Assembly: GCF_018294505.1 (NCBI RefSeq)
Contig: NC_057808.1
Coordinates: 223,775,325 to 223,839,324, forward strand
From: Triticum aestivum
Lineage: Eukaryota > Streptophyta > Magnoliopsida > Poales > Poaceae
DNA: 64,000 bases
Direction of reading: 5' to 3'
In this document: piece by piece, positions 54,882-64,000 of the stretch
How positions within the stretch are numbered: the first letter of the stretch is position 1
Layout of the letters: every line of letters begins with the position of its first letter
Position numbers and translations under genes: made by a program
The notes under the pieces: model-generated
Databases searched by the model: none
What the model saw: only the letters and a program-made list of their open reading frames with translations
Told to the model about the DNA's origin: nothing

Positions 54882-55551
54882 CTACGCCACTAGCGCGACG
54901 CTGACCACTTGGTTCGTTGCCGCTAGATATAGCAGCAACGGTTCTTGTGGTTTAGGCGCAACCAGTATTGGCGTAGAGGAGAGGTACTTCTTCAAATCCT
55001 GCAGGGCTGCCTCGGCCTCCGGGGTCCATTCCATTGGGCCCGCTTTTTTCAAGATTTTGAAAAAGGGAAGGGCATGTTCAGCAGACTTGGAGATGAATCT
55101 GCTCATGGCGGCAACGCAGCCAGTGAGCCGACTTACATCCTTGATCCGCTTAGGTACCTCAATCTGCTCAATGGCCTTGATCTTGTCTGGATTCGCCTCG
55201 ATCCCCTGCTGTGACACGAAGAACCCGAGAAGTTTGTCGGACAGAACGCCAAAGACACACTTCTTAGGGTTCAGCTTGAGGTTGATCTTGCGCAAATTTG
55301 CAAACGTCTCTTCTAAATCTTGTACGAGTGTTGCCCTATCCTTGGTTTTGACCACTATGTCATCCATATAAGCTTCCATATTTCTATGCAGTTGAGGCTC
55401 AAAACCAATTTGGACTGCTCTCGCAAACGTCGAGCCAGCACTCTTCAACCCGAAAGGCATTCGTAAAAAACAATACGTGCCACATGGGGTGACGAATGTT
55501 GTCTTCTCTTCATCTTCTCTCGTCATGAAGATCTGGTGGTATCCCGAGTAA
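54882..55551 (-). pseudogene. G reverse transcriptase, C-terminal part
   Basis: It continues the RT after the Harbinger insertion: YSGYHQIFMTREDEEKT, then FGLKSAGSTFARAV and the catalytic AYMDDIVVK (YMDD at about 55360-55371). The thumb-side KLNPKKCVFGV and GFFVSQQGIEANPDKI follow, then FFKILKKAGPMEWTPEA and LYLAATNQVVS. The frame ends in TAG near 54882. A Gly/Ala/Pro-rich linker with GKPELPPAGPGAG lies between here and the RNase H part, with a frameshift near 54725. Removing 55552-57957 and one TAA joins this to the N-terminal part in frame (SFLDA-YSGYHQ). Confidence 0.88.
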
Positions 55552-57957
55552 GAGCATCTCCAGCCGCGCCCCCAACAGGCCCTCCCCAGGCGTTTTTGCC
55601 GTGCCGGCGCTGAAAAAATGGCCCAGTCGCGCCCCTAGAAGCCCGTTTTTCGCCGGCTGGGGCCAAAACTAGTGCCGGCGGACCCAGCCCGAACCCGGCG
55701 CCCTGGGAGGCGCCTGGGGGCACCGGCACAAGCGAAAAGGGCGCATGGATCCGCCCTGTCGGTGAGTCGAGCGCCTCTTCCCGCCATTTCTTCCCGCTTT
55801 TCCCCCACTTTCCTCCCATTCTCTCCATTCCTCCCGCCAAGTCCCTCCCGCTCGCCTCCCAGCCGGCCGCCATGCCACCGAAGAAGTACGTCGTCCCCCG
55901 CGCCGCGACAACCGCGACCGCCTCCATCGCCCAGCCGAAGCAGAGGAGCCGAGGGCACCACCGTCCAAGCGACCGGGCATGACAAATGCCGAGTGGAGGG
56001 TGGAAGTTCAGCGGCGGGAGGCTGTCACCGCCGATCGGTGGAATAGAGCAATCTCCAAGAAGGCCCGTGACAACGCGGCGCGTGCGGCTGCGGCTTCGGC
56101 GGACCAAGCCGAGGCCAAGGTGACTCGCGCGGGGATGATGAATCCACCCGGCGGCTACGCCCAGTACGCGCCCTGGGCCAGCAAGGTGTCGGCTCTCCGT
56201 CGCCGCAGCCATGGGGATGCACGCCCTCGCCGGGCTACGCCGACGGGGACGCGCACGGTGGGTTCAACCCCAACGTCACCTTCCCCCATGGACACCCGGC
56301 CCAGCGCACGCCCTCGCCCGCCTTCGCCGGCGTGCAGTACCCTCCATACAACTACTCGCCGCCCGCCTACGCGTTCTCCCCGATGCCCCCTCTCCGCCAT
56401 GGCGCGCTGCCCTTCTCGCACCTCGGCGACACCGACGAGACCGAGGCCGACATGGACGACATCATCGTGACAGGCTTGACCGCGGCCGCCGCGTCTCCCG
56501 GGTTAGTCACCCTGGACGACACGGTGGATCTCAGTGGTGGCATGGACGACGAGCTCGGCTACGACTACGGCGAGGAGGAGCAGGAGAAGCAGGAGGAGGA
56601 GCAGGAGGAGGAGGAGGAGCCGACGACTGCTCCGGCGAGGCGGCGCAAGAAGAAGAAGCGGGCGGCCAGGTCCGGCGAGCCGTGCATCAAGTGGGCGTCC
56701 AAGGAGGAGGAATGCCTCGCCGAAGCATGGAAAGTCGTCTGCCTCGACCCGACCACCGGCACGAACCAGAGCATCGAGACGTACTGGGAGCGCATCAAGG
56801 CCGAGTTCGACGAGCGCAAGCTCGTCGACCCCTACTTTAAAGGCGTCTACATGCAGCACGGGGCGAAGGCGATGGCGAACCATTGGGGGCGTATCCAGGG
56901 GGCGTGCAACAAATGGCATGGGATCGTCGAGGAGGTCGCGGCTCGCCCGGAGAGCGGCGCCAGCGTTGAGGATCAGGTATGCCACGCCGGTCTCCCGCCT
57001 CTCTTCACCGTGTGCGCCCGCCAACTGTTTGTTCCTCCGCGCAGTTGCTGCGCATGATCGCCTTGTATCGGTAGGGCAACAACGACGCCGAATTCAAGTA
57101 CCTCCACGTCTACAAGTGCATTGACATGTGCGAGAAGTGGGCGGAAGTTCGACGCACCCTCGACAAGGCCAAGGATACCTACAAGCCGGACGCGCTGACT
57201 CCGGGTGCGTCAGACGGGCGGCCGGACGGCAACAAAGGTGCCAAGAAGGGGAAACACGCCGACGCGGCCACCGCTCGAGTGCAGGAGTCCATCGAGCACT
57301 GCCTTGCTGATGCGCAGGCCTAGGCCGTCCTTCGTGAAGAGAAGACTGAGGCGCGGTGGTCGGCGTTGATGTCGAGCAGCGCCGTCAAGCTCGACCTACT
57401 CCGGACCAATGTCGCCGTGAAGAAGAGAAACACCAACCTGGCTTTCCTGCTGGGCGGGGCGGACATGCTCCAGAGCACCGATGAGGTGGTCAAGGCGTGG
57501 TGCTTGGTGGAGCGTGGCCTCATCCTGAACCAGCTTCCCTCGATGACGCCACCGACGCCGACGCCGATGCCAAGCCCAAGCGATGATGCCGCCGAGACTC
57601 GCCGCAGCACAGAAGCCACGCCGACGCCACCAAGCACGGAGACCCCGCCAAGCCCGCGCACGCCGACTCCGCCGACGCCGGAGGCCGACCTCGCCTTCTG
57701 ATGCGCACGCGCGTCCTTTCTGCTTTTTGTACGCCGAACTTTTCATTCGATCGCCGAACTTGTGGCCGCTTGATCGCCGGATTTGTGGCGTCTATTTTGT
57801 GAGCGGGAATGACTACGTTTGACTTTGCCGCGCCTGGGGGGCGGCGGCTGGGGGCGTGGCTGGGAGGTAGGTCGCCCCCAGGGGCCAATCTAGCGCCGGT
57901 TCGCCCCCAGGCCGCTCTTCTTCGACGCCCTGGGGGGCTGAACGGCTGGAGATGCTC
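55552..57957 (+). mobile_element. PIF/Harbinger element with ORF1 only, inserted in G RT
   Basis: A 2406-base element with TIRs GAGCATCTCCAGCCG and, read inward from the right, GAGCATCTCCAGCCG. It is flanked by TAA on both sides (55549-55551 and 57958-57960), the 3-base TWA duplication typical of PIF/Harbinger. It carries the ORF1-type gene but no DDE transposase, so it is non-autonomous. The GC-rich, CpG-rich subterminal sequence (GGCGCCTGGGGGC-like, near 55700 and 57830) is inverted at the two ends. Confidence 0.88.
55872..57701 (+). pseudogene. Harbinger ORF1 (Myb/NAM-associated type)
   Basis: ORF1 proteins bind DNA and help bring the transposase to its ends. The start is MPPKKYVVPR at 55872; a frameshift before 55979 precedes MTNAEWRVEVQRREAV. 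Then come a Pro/Tyr-rich region (about 56330-56400) and an acidic linker. A trihelix/Myb-like part follows (EPCIKWASKEEECLAEAWKV, then TYWERIKAEFDERKL and ANHWGRIQGACNKWHG), then a NAM-associated C-terminal part (EFKYLHVYKCIDMCEKW) and a helical, Thr/Pro-rich tail ending at 57699-57701. Frame changes or stops occur near 56170, 57075 and 57320; the 56980-57050 stretch (GGATCAGGTATGCC to CGCGCAG) may be a small intron, which would remove one of these. No transposase ORF is present. Confidence 0.78.
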
Positions 57958-58665
57958 TAAGCGTCGAGGAATGATAACAAGTCAGACCCGGCCGTGGAGT
58001 CAACAATCTGATCGATGCGCGGTAATGGGAAAGGGTCCTTTGGACAAGCCTTATTGATGTCTGTGTAATCAATACACAGTCTCCACTTCCCGTTTGCCTT
58101 GTGCACCACCACCGGATTGGCCAACCACATCGGATGGAGTACCCCTCTCACCAAGCCTGTCGCTTCCAACTTCCTGATTTCCTCTGTGATGAACTCTTGC
58201 CGTTCCAGAGCTTGCTTCCTGACCTTCTGCTTGACGGGTCGCGCATGAGGACAAACAGCTAGATGGTGCTCGATCACCTCCCTGGGAACACCGGGGATGT
58301 CGGACGCTTGCCATGCAAACACATCGACATTCGCTCGTAGGAAGGTGACGAGTGTGCCTTCCTATTTGCTGTCGAGGGTGGAGCTTATGGTGAAAGCCCC
58401 TCTCGTGCCATCCTCCTTGACGGACACCTTCTTGGTCTCTGGTGGTGCAGCTCTGGATTTCTTGCTCTTGCCGGTGGAGCTCTCCGGCACGTCCTCGACG
58501 GGAGCACTACACTCCGAAGAGGTGCGCTTGTCGGAGTGGGTGCGAGAGGACTTGCCGGTCTTCTTCCCTCCCGGGGCTTCGGCGGTAGGAGCAAGTGCCT
58601 TGACGGCAGGAGCTGCAACTGCCTCCCGGTAGAGTTGGTCAGCGGAGATCAGCGCATCCTTCTTG
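57958..58665 (-). pseudogene. G protease-RT linker and reverse transcriptase, N-terminal part
   Basis: A Lys/Ser/Pro-rich linker (58665-58380; GGKKTGKSSRTHSDKRTSS) ends with a stop near 58362. The RT follows: VFAWQASDIPGVPREVIEHHL, KQALERQEFITEEIRKL, HPMWLANPVVVHKANGKWRL (fingers), CIDYTDINKACPKDPFPLPRID and LSFLDA, whose aspartate is the first catalytic residue. The frame meets the Harbinger insertion exactly at the TAA duplication. HPMWLANPVVV differs slightly from the usual YPTWLANPV of this lineage. Confidence 0.88.
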
Positions 58666-61284
58666 TCAGAGGGGAATGATGGTCATCGGCCCAGGCATCT
58701 TCAGCGTGTTGTAGGCGTAATGTGAGGCCGCCATGAACTTGGCTAGTGCCAGGCGGCCGAGGATCCCGTTGTAGGGCAAGGGGATCTCGGCTACATCAAA
58801 AACAATCCTCTCTATCCTGTAGTTCAACTCGCCTCCAAACGTCACGGGCAGCGTGACCTTACCCTTCGGCTGACTCCTTCCTGGGTTGACCCCTTGAAAT
58901 GTGCCCATCTCTTCGAGGTCTCCATCAGGAATCTGCAGCCTTTTGATCACAATAGGCGAGATCAAGTTCAGACCAACCTCGCCATCAACCAGCATTTTCG
59001 TCACCTTGAGGTTGCGTGTTGTTGGTGAAACCAATAGCGGCAAACACCCGACCGAAGTTGTGCGATCAGGGTGATCCTCGGTGTAAAAAATGATAGGCGT
59101 GCTGGACCACTTCTGTGGCCTTTGAGCATCGAACGATGGTTCTGCTGCTGTGATCTCACGCGCCCACTGCTTGAGCTGGCGGTGAGAGGTGTGCAGCGAG
59201 GCGCCACAGTCGACGCACATGGCCTCTGTAGCTTTCTGGAACTCATGCTCGCCGGACTCGTCGTCCTCGTCGTGATCATCATCTTCTTGCTTCTTGTCAC
59301 GGCCGCGAGCGGGCCTCTCCTGCTGGTTATCCTTGCCGCGGCGACCTCCTTGGCCGCCACGCTTCTTGCCGGATCCCTCGGCACCATCTCGACCCTTCTC
59401 CTTGTCCCGCCTCTCATATTCAGCTTTTTGCTTCTCAGCAAGCAGCTCAACTTGCCGGCAGTTCTGGAGGTCGTGGCCCTTGGTGCGGTGGATCTTGCAG
59501 TACTGCTTGTCGGAGCCTCCTGGCTTGTCGGCAGCCGCCAAGGCCCGGCAAGCGGCACACCCGGCAATTTCCTTGCCGGGGTCATCTGCCTTGGCCTTTT
59601 TGGCAGCACCGGTGTCCTCGGATCCCTCGACGGCAAGCACGGTATTGCCCTTGTGCTTCCTGTTGCGGCGCCGACCCTTCTTCGTTGGGGCGGCCATGTC
59701 TTCGTCTGTGGAGTCGGTTTCCGCACCGGCGTCCTCGCCGGGGTACTTCCTTCCCTCTTCAGCTCGAGCGCACCTATCGGCCAGAACATAAAGTTCGGCC
59801 ACATCTGTGACCTTGTTCATCACCAGCTCTTCATGCATCTTGCGGTTGCGCACATTCTGATGGAATGCGCTAATCACGGCGGCGGGATGAACATCTGGGA
59901 TGTTGTACTGCACCCGGCTGAACCTCTGTATGTACTTGCGCAGGGTTTCACCTTCCTTCTGGGGAATGATATGCAAATCGCTTGCCTGGCCATGAGCTTG
60001 TTGGCCTCCAGTGAAGGTGCCAACGAACTCATGACACAAATCCGACCAAGAAGAAATGGAATCCGCCGGCAAGTGCATCCACCATGACATGACATTGGGT
60101 TTAAGTGCCAACGGGAAGTAATTGGCAAGCACCTTGTCGTCACGAGCTCCAGCAGCTTGCATCGCGATGGTGTAGATGCTGAGGAACTCCGACGGGTGGG
60201 TCTTGCCGTTGTACTTCTCGCCAACGTCGGGCTTGAACGTGCGGTGAGAGGGCCACTGGAACTGCCGCAGCTCACGGGTAAAGGTTGGGCAACCTACCTC
60301 ATAGGGTAGGCCGCCAGAGCCTCTCGGTGCTGGGTGATCCATAGTGGGCCCCACCCGCCTATTCGATTGGTGGCGTGCTTCGCGCCGACGCTCGATGGTG
60401 GTTCGAGCGTCTTCATGGGCTCGCTCCCGAAGAACTTGGCGCTGATCGCGGTGGGTCCGTGGGTCGGGCGACGCTACCGAGATGTTATCACAAGCGTCAT
60501 CACAACGGACCGACACCCGTGGTGGTTGGCATGGGGGAGGAGAGTGCACCGTAGACGCAGCACCTCCGGTCCTCCCACCATTGGCATGCGGTGGCTCGAT
60601 GGAGCGCCGGCCTGAGGGCCCTGCTGGTCGTGGCTCATCTTTGTTGGCAACGCCGACGAGGCTCCAGATGGTGGCTCTCCACTCGTCAAGCTTTTCCGCA
60701 GCAGGAGGAAAATCGAGGAGCAACTGCGCGCGCGCCAAAGCTTCTGCTGGCATGGGTGGCGGCGAAAGCTGCGTGGACCGTGACGCGCTCCAACTTCTAA
60801 CCATGTTAGAAGGAGCTCTATCACGGCCTTGCGGCTGTGCGCCATTTTCGCCGGTGCCTTGGCGTGCATGCTGGCCTTCTACGTCCCACGAATGAGGCAC
60901 ATGACTCTTCCCACGGTGGCGCCCGGGGTCACCAGCGTGGTGACGCTGCTCATCGCGCACAACCTGGGAAGAGCGCGTTGTGGGCGCCGGCGTAGGCGTC
61001 TTGGAAGTCGTCGCGCCGCCCATGGGTGGCATGACGCCACCCTTGGAGGGCCCCGCGCCGCCTGCGGGGGGCCTTGCTCTGTCTTTGGATTTGGAGGCGT
61101 GCGGCCCATCGTCTCGCGCACGGACGACGCCGCTCGCTGGGCTTTGACTGCTGGAGCGACATGGGTGTTCGTGGGCTGCGCCTCGGCTTCCATGCACGAC
61201 CGCCCCACCGGTCGCCCGCACTGGTACGGGCCGTTCGGCTCCCGATGAACCGATCGCCGTGATCGTCTTCTTCTTGGGAGCCAT
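58666..61284 (-). CDS. G gag-protease, uninterrupted 872-codon frame
   Basis: Starts MAPKKKTITAIG about 50 bases after the primer site and is open to 58666. A long Arg/Pro/Gly-rich N-terminal part (about residues 1-330) precedes the gypsy capsid region (FKPDVGEKYNGKTHPSEFL, ALKPNVMSWWMHLPADS, RKYIQRFSRVQYNIPDV). A zinc-binding CKIHRTKGHDLQNC comes next, then a Lys/Asp-rich linker, and a retropepsin-like region at about 765-860 (KMLVDGEVGLNLI, then NGILGRLALAKFMA). The protease motif reads VDGEVG where relatives have VDGGAG or VDTGA, so activity is doubtful. It is the longest intact frame in the window. With pol broken, its preservation is either recent or selected. Confidence 0.85.
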   Translation of the reverse strand: MAPKKKTITAIGSSGAERPVPVRATGGAVVHGSRGAAHEHPCRSSSQSPASGVVRARDDGPHASKSKDRARPPAGGAGPSKGGVMPPMGGATTSKTPTPAPTTRSSQVVRDEQRHHAGDPGRHRGKSHVPHSWDVEGQHARQGTGENGAQPQGRDRAPSNMVRSWSASRSTQLSPPPMPAEALARAQLLLDFPPAAEKLDEWRATIWSLVGVANKDEPRPAGPSGRRSIEPPHANGGRTGGAASTVHSPPPCQPPRVSVRCDDACDNISVASPDPRTHRDQRQVLRERAHEDARTTIERRREARHQSNRRVGPTMDHPAPRGSGGLPYEVGCPTFTRELRQFQWPSHRTFKPDVGEKYNGKTHPSEFLSIYTIAMQAAGARDDKVLANYFPLALKPNVMSWWMHLPADSISSWSDLCHEFVGTFTGGQQAHGQASDLHIIPQKEGETLRKYIQRFSRVQYNIPDVHPAAVISAFHQNVRNRKMHEELVMNKVTDVAELYVLADRCARAEEGRKYPGEDAGAETDSTDEDMAAPTKKGRRRNRKHKGNTVLAVEGSEDTGAAKKAKADDPGKEIAGCAACRALAAADKPGGSDKQYCKIHRTKGHDLQNCRQVELLAEKQKAEYERRDKEKGRDGAEGSGKKRGGQGGRRGKDNQQERPARGRDKKQEDDDHDEDDESGEHEFQKATEAMCVDCGASLHTSHRQLKQWAREITAAEPSFDAQRPQKWSSTPIIFYTEDHPDRTTSVGCLPLLVSPTTRNLKVTKMLVDGEVGLNLISPIVIKRLQIPDGDLEEMGTFQGVNPGRSQPKGKVTLPVTFGGELNYRIERIVFDVAEIPLPYNGILGRLALAKFMAASHYAYNTLKMPGPMTIIPL

Positions 61285-61336
61285 GGCGATGAAGAACTGC
61301 TAAACTAACTTCTAGACCGTATTTTCACAACTGCGC

Positions 61337-61354
61337 CCCCTACCTGGCGCGCCA
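61337..61354 (-). other. Candidate primer binding site of G
   Basis: On the minus strand TGGCGCGCCAGGTAGGGG starts four bases after the LTR end. It begins with TGG as expected for a tRNA 3' end. I cannot name the tRNA with confidence. Confidence 0.65.
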
Positions 61355-61358
61355 AAGA

Positions 61359-62520
61359 TGTTGGTGGAAACGACACCTGTGGAATCAATGGGATCCCTTC
61401 TACGCTTGGTGCGCGCAGGGTTGTGCAAAGAGCGGGTCTAGTAGCCAACACAAAGATCGTTTACCCAGGTTCGGGCCGCGAGGATGTGTAATACCCTAGT
61501 CCTACTTTGGTGTATATTTGAGTGTTCTTGAGTTCTTGAACTAGCTACGGCGTGTGCGTAGTCCAAAAGATCTGAATCCTTCTCCAGTACGCCTCGGGCC
61601 TCCTTTTATAGACAAAAGGGGTCGCCATAGTGGCACACAGGAGGTGGAAAGGTATACAATGGTTAAGCCTATCCTCTGGCACCGTCGGACAAACGCATTT
61701 AATGCGCTGTCGACGTGCCCTTCTTGCTTTATCGGGGACGGTGAGGAAGCTCGTCCCAGCTGTCGCCGCCTCGCCTGGCCCCGACGCACGTCCGAGCTGA
61801 TGAGGCGTTGTAGCGCCACGTTGGCTGGGTGCTGGGCTGGCGCGGCGGCAGAGTCTTCACGAACATCTGCACGCCACCACGTAGGTGCTTGCTGAGTTGG
61901 CCTGGAGGCCGCACGTCGCCATGCAGGTGTTCGCCTAGTTGGTGGGCTGGCAGCTGCATGGGTACGGCGGTGGAATCTTGGCAGATGCGGGCCTGGCTGT
62001 GGCCTTGCGGATGTCCTCGGCAAGGGTCTTGCCGGGGCCCCGGCAAGGGTCTTGCCGTGGCATCGCGTTCGTCCCTGGCAAGGATCTTGCCAGGGGTCTC
62101 CTGGATTTCCTCGGCAAGGATCTTGCCGAGGATCGTCGTCTTCTGGTCCTCATCTGATCTTGTGTGCTTATGATCTTCACAAAGATCTGCATGCCACCAT
62201 GGAGGTGCCTCCCGAGCCTTGGTTCCAATGCGGTTGATGGTGTTGGAACCCCTTGGCTGAAGGGTGGCGCGTTGTGCTGGCATTGGGAAAGTTGCCCCGG
62301 CAAGGCTCTTGCTGGGGCTGCAGAGGCCGCCCCGGCAAGGGCTTGCCAGGGGAGTCCACCTCGCCCATCTGCTCTTTGTGTTTCCGTCTTGGCGTTGATT
62401 TAGTCGTCTTGTGGTTTTGCTTCTTCTGCCTCACCAAGGGTGGCCAGGGGCGTGGGGCTGCGACTGCCCGCGCACAAGTAAAGGGGTGCAAAAAGGGACC
62501 CCTACTTTTGTACACCGACA
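61359..62520 (-). repeat. G 5' LTR
   Basis: On the plus strand it reads TGTTGGTGGAAACG...TACACCGACA. The minus-strand TATA box (TATAAAAGGA) is at 61601-61610. Six palindromes of the form CCGGCAAGG-N-TCTTGCCGG lie upstream of it at about 62018-62130 and 62290-62350. The block AACCTGGGTAAACGATC (minus) is shared with S1. Confidence 0.9.
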
Positions 62521-63982
62521 GTTCTTGAGTCATTTTACCTCCTCTAGTTGCTACTCTAACAACAAAGTCATGGATGTTGTTGTTCATTTCATCAAGCAAT
62601 TCTCTTTGAGATTTAGCAACTAGTTCTAGTTGAGTTTCAAACATAGAGGCATGTTTTCCTACACATCTAACATCATTTGAGATTCTAAATAACAAGTCAC
62701 TCAAGCGAGCAATCATATTAGAATTATATTTCAATTGTTTCATAACATTGGCATTGAAGTGATCGTGTTTCATAATGTAGTTGTCAAACTCATATAAGCA
62801 CTAACTAGGATGTTTATTATAAGGGATATCACCTTCATCAAACTTTAATAAAGAATTTACCTCTACCACATGTGATGGTGGTGGTGTGTTGATGCCATGT
62901 ATTTCTTCAATAGGTGGTAGATTTTTAACATCCTCTGATTTAATACCCTTTTCCTTCATACTTTTCTTTGCCTCTTGCATATCTTCAGGACTGAGATATA
63001 AGATACCCCTCTTCTTCGGAGTGGGTTTAAGCGGTGGTTCAGGAAGAGTCCAATCATCATAATTTTTCAATATATTATTCAATGGTTCCTCAGCTTGTCC
63101 AATAGTTCGTTCACTGAAAACACAACCGGCACAACTATCTAGGAAGTCCCTAGAAGCATCGGTGAGTCCATTATAGAAGATATCAAGTATTTCATTTTTC
63201 TTAAGTGGATGATTAGGCAAAGCATTAAGCAATTGGAGAATCCTCCTCCAAGCTTGTGGGAGTCTCTCTTCTTCAATTTGTACAGAGTTAAATATTTCCT
63301 GTAAGACAACTTGTTTCTTATGAGCAGGAAAATATTTTTCAGAGAAATAATAAATCATATCCTTGGGACTACGCACACAACTAGGAGCAAGAGTATTGTA
63401 CCACATCTTAGCATCACCCTTTAATGAGAATGGAAATATTTTGAGAATATAATAGTAGCGAATTTTATCCTCATGAGCAAAGAGGGTGGCTATATCATTT
63501 AATTTGGTAAGGTGTGCCACAACAGTTGCAGTTTCATAGCCATGGAAAAGATCAGATTCAACCAAAGTAATTAACTCTGGGACCACAGAGAATTCACAAT
63601 CCTTATCATCAACAAAGATAGGCGAAGTAGCAAACTTAGGATCACATTTCATTCTAGCATTCAATGATTTTTCTTTCAGTTTGCATAACAATTTCTTTAG
63701 ATCATCTCTATCATTGCAAGCAAGAAAATCTCTAGTTGTCTCCTCATCCATAACATAACCTTCAGGTATTTTAGTCAATTCATATCTAGGAGAGCTAGGT
63801 CTAACAGGTGTTTCAATATTTTTAGTTTCAAATACTTCATCAGTTTCAGTAATTTCCATATCTTTAGCTCTAGCAATTTGTTCATCATGAAAATCACCTA
63901 GTGGCACACCATCATCAAGCAAGGTACCAGCATCATCATGAGTAGCATTCATAGAAGTAGGATCATCAATAACTTGTGACAT
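62521..63982 (-). pseudogene. F gag (gypsy capsid)
   Basis: The frame from 63982 (MSQVIDDPTSMNATHDD) has an acidic N-terminus, then the gypsy capsid domain: DKIRYYYILKIFPFSLKGDA, KMWYNTLAP, YYFSEKYFPAHKKQ, EERLPQAWRRILQLLNALP and NEILDIFYNGLTDASRDFLD. A Pro/Lys-rich stretch (PPLKPTPKKRGIL) follows. A stop at 62801-62803 interrupts it, but the frame continues in register (YIMKHDHFNANVMKQL, VAKSQRELLDEMNNNIHDF) up to the G insertion at GGKMTQE and resumes at 48875. Whether the first ATG is upstream cannot be seen. Stops and the missing pol make it inactive here, although the capsid domain is well preserved. Confidence 0.82.
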
Positions 63983-64000
63983 ATCAGGATTAATAACATG

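Larger units (their letters stand above)
48876..62520 (-). mobile_element. Element G: complete Tat-lineage Ty3/gypsy retrotransposon with antisense B3 gene
   Basis: A 13.6 kb element on the minus strand: LTRs 61359-62520 and 48876-50013, primer site, gag-protease, RT, two RNase H-like regions, integrase, then an antisense gene and purine tract. Flanks ATTCT (48871-48875) and GTTCT (62521-62525) match at four of five bases, and F's gag reads through once G is removed. The archaeal-type second RNase H and the extra ORF between integrase and the 3' LTR fit the Tat lineage (Ogre, Retand, Grande, RIRE2). Pol carries several stops and is split by a Harbinger element. Confidence 0.88.
41862..64000 (-). 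mobile_element. Element F: non-autonomous gypsy with gag, protease and a second ORF, heavily nested
   Basis: Three pieces on the minus strand belong together: 64000-62521 (gag), 48875-47767 (rest of gag and protease), and 43178-41862 (non-coding, then a second ORF). Solo LTR H and element G separate them. Its LTR and primer site lie to the right of the window. No RT, RNase H or integrase is seen between protease and the second ORF. The frame is restored when G is removed. The CACTA end cuts off its left part. Confidence 0.82.

Noticed and set aside
59071..60087. A 338-codon plus-strand frame and its neighbours opposite G gag
   Set aside because: They are shadows of the gag-protease gene on the minus strand. 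Only the minus-strand frame has capsid, zinc-binding and protease motifs.

Overview
The window is plant repetitive DNA, most likely from a wheat-group grass (Triticeae), and I see no intact host gene in it. The evidence is a BARE/WIS/Angela-type copia polyprotein, gypsy LTRs opening TGATACGTCTCC, a Stowaway MITE, CACTA subterminal repeats and kilobase-scale nesting of LTR retrotransposons. Family names such as Sabrina, Fatima, Maximus or Sukkula are only suggested by appearance; none was checked against a repeat database.

Layout, with working names. 1-1480: a decayed BARE/WIS/Angela-like polyprotein (-). 1487-14665: an old copy (X') of a non-autonomous copia element, split at codon level by a younger full-length copy of the same family (X, 1753-12603). 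X carries gag, no pol, and a second gene (ORF2) behind its own promoter-like region; a solo gypsy LTR (S1, 9965-10893) sits in its 3' part. 14666-21482: non-autonomous gypsy element A (+), with a 5'-truncated first LTR. 21483-21808 plus 28839-29638: a gene-like unit (U) split by gypsy element B (21809-28838, -). 29639-30635: gypsy fragment C (-). 30636-41861: a CACTA-associated region holding a multi-exon gene of unknown function, expanded introns, a Stowaway MITE, two solo LTRs (D and E), a subterminal repeat array and a CACTA terminus. 41862-64000: a non-autonomous gypsy element F (-), broken by a 4.6 kb solo LTR (H) and by a complete Tat-like gypsy element G (48876-62520, -). G in turn holds a PIF/Harbinger element (55552-57957) inside its reverse transcriptase.

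Insertion boundaries can be read directly for X, B, D, E, F/G, H and the Harbinger element from target-site duplications: exact for D, E, H and Harbinger, one mismatch for X, B and G. In three cases (X in X', G in F, Harbinger in G) removing the insert restores the interrupted reading frame.

The most interesting observations are: (1) G carries an antisense gene with a B3 DNA-binding domain and its own TATA box between integrase and 3' LTR; (2) X combines gag with an extra gene behind a second promoter that reuses the LTR's palindromic motif; (3) several unrelated LTR families carry arrays of family-specific short palindromes or GC-rich hairpins just upstream of the TATA box; (4) F also seems to have a separate promoter for a second ORF. 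The coding regions are mostly decayed. G gag-protease (872 aa) and the small ORF of element A (199 aa) are the main uninterrupted frames.
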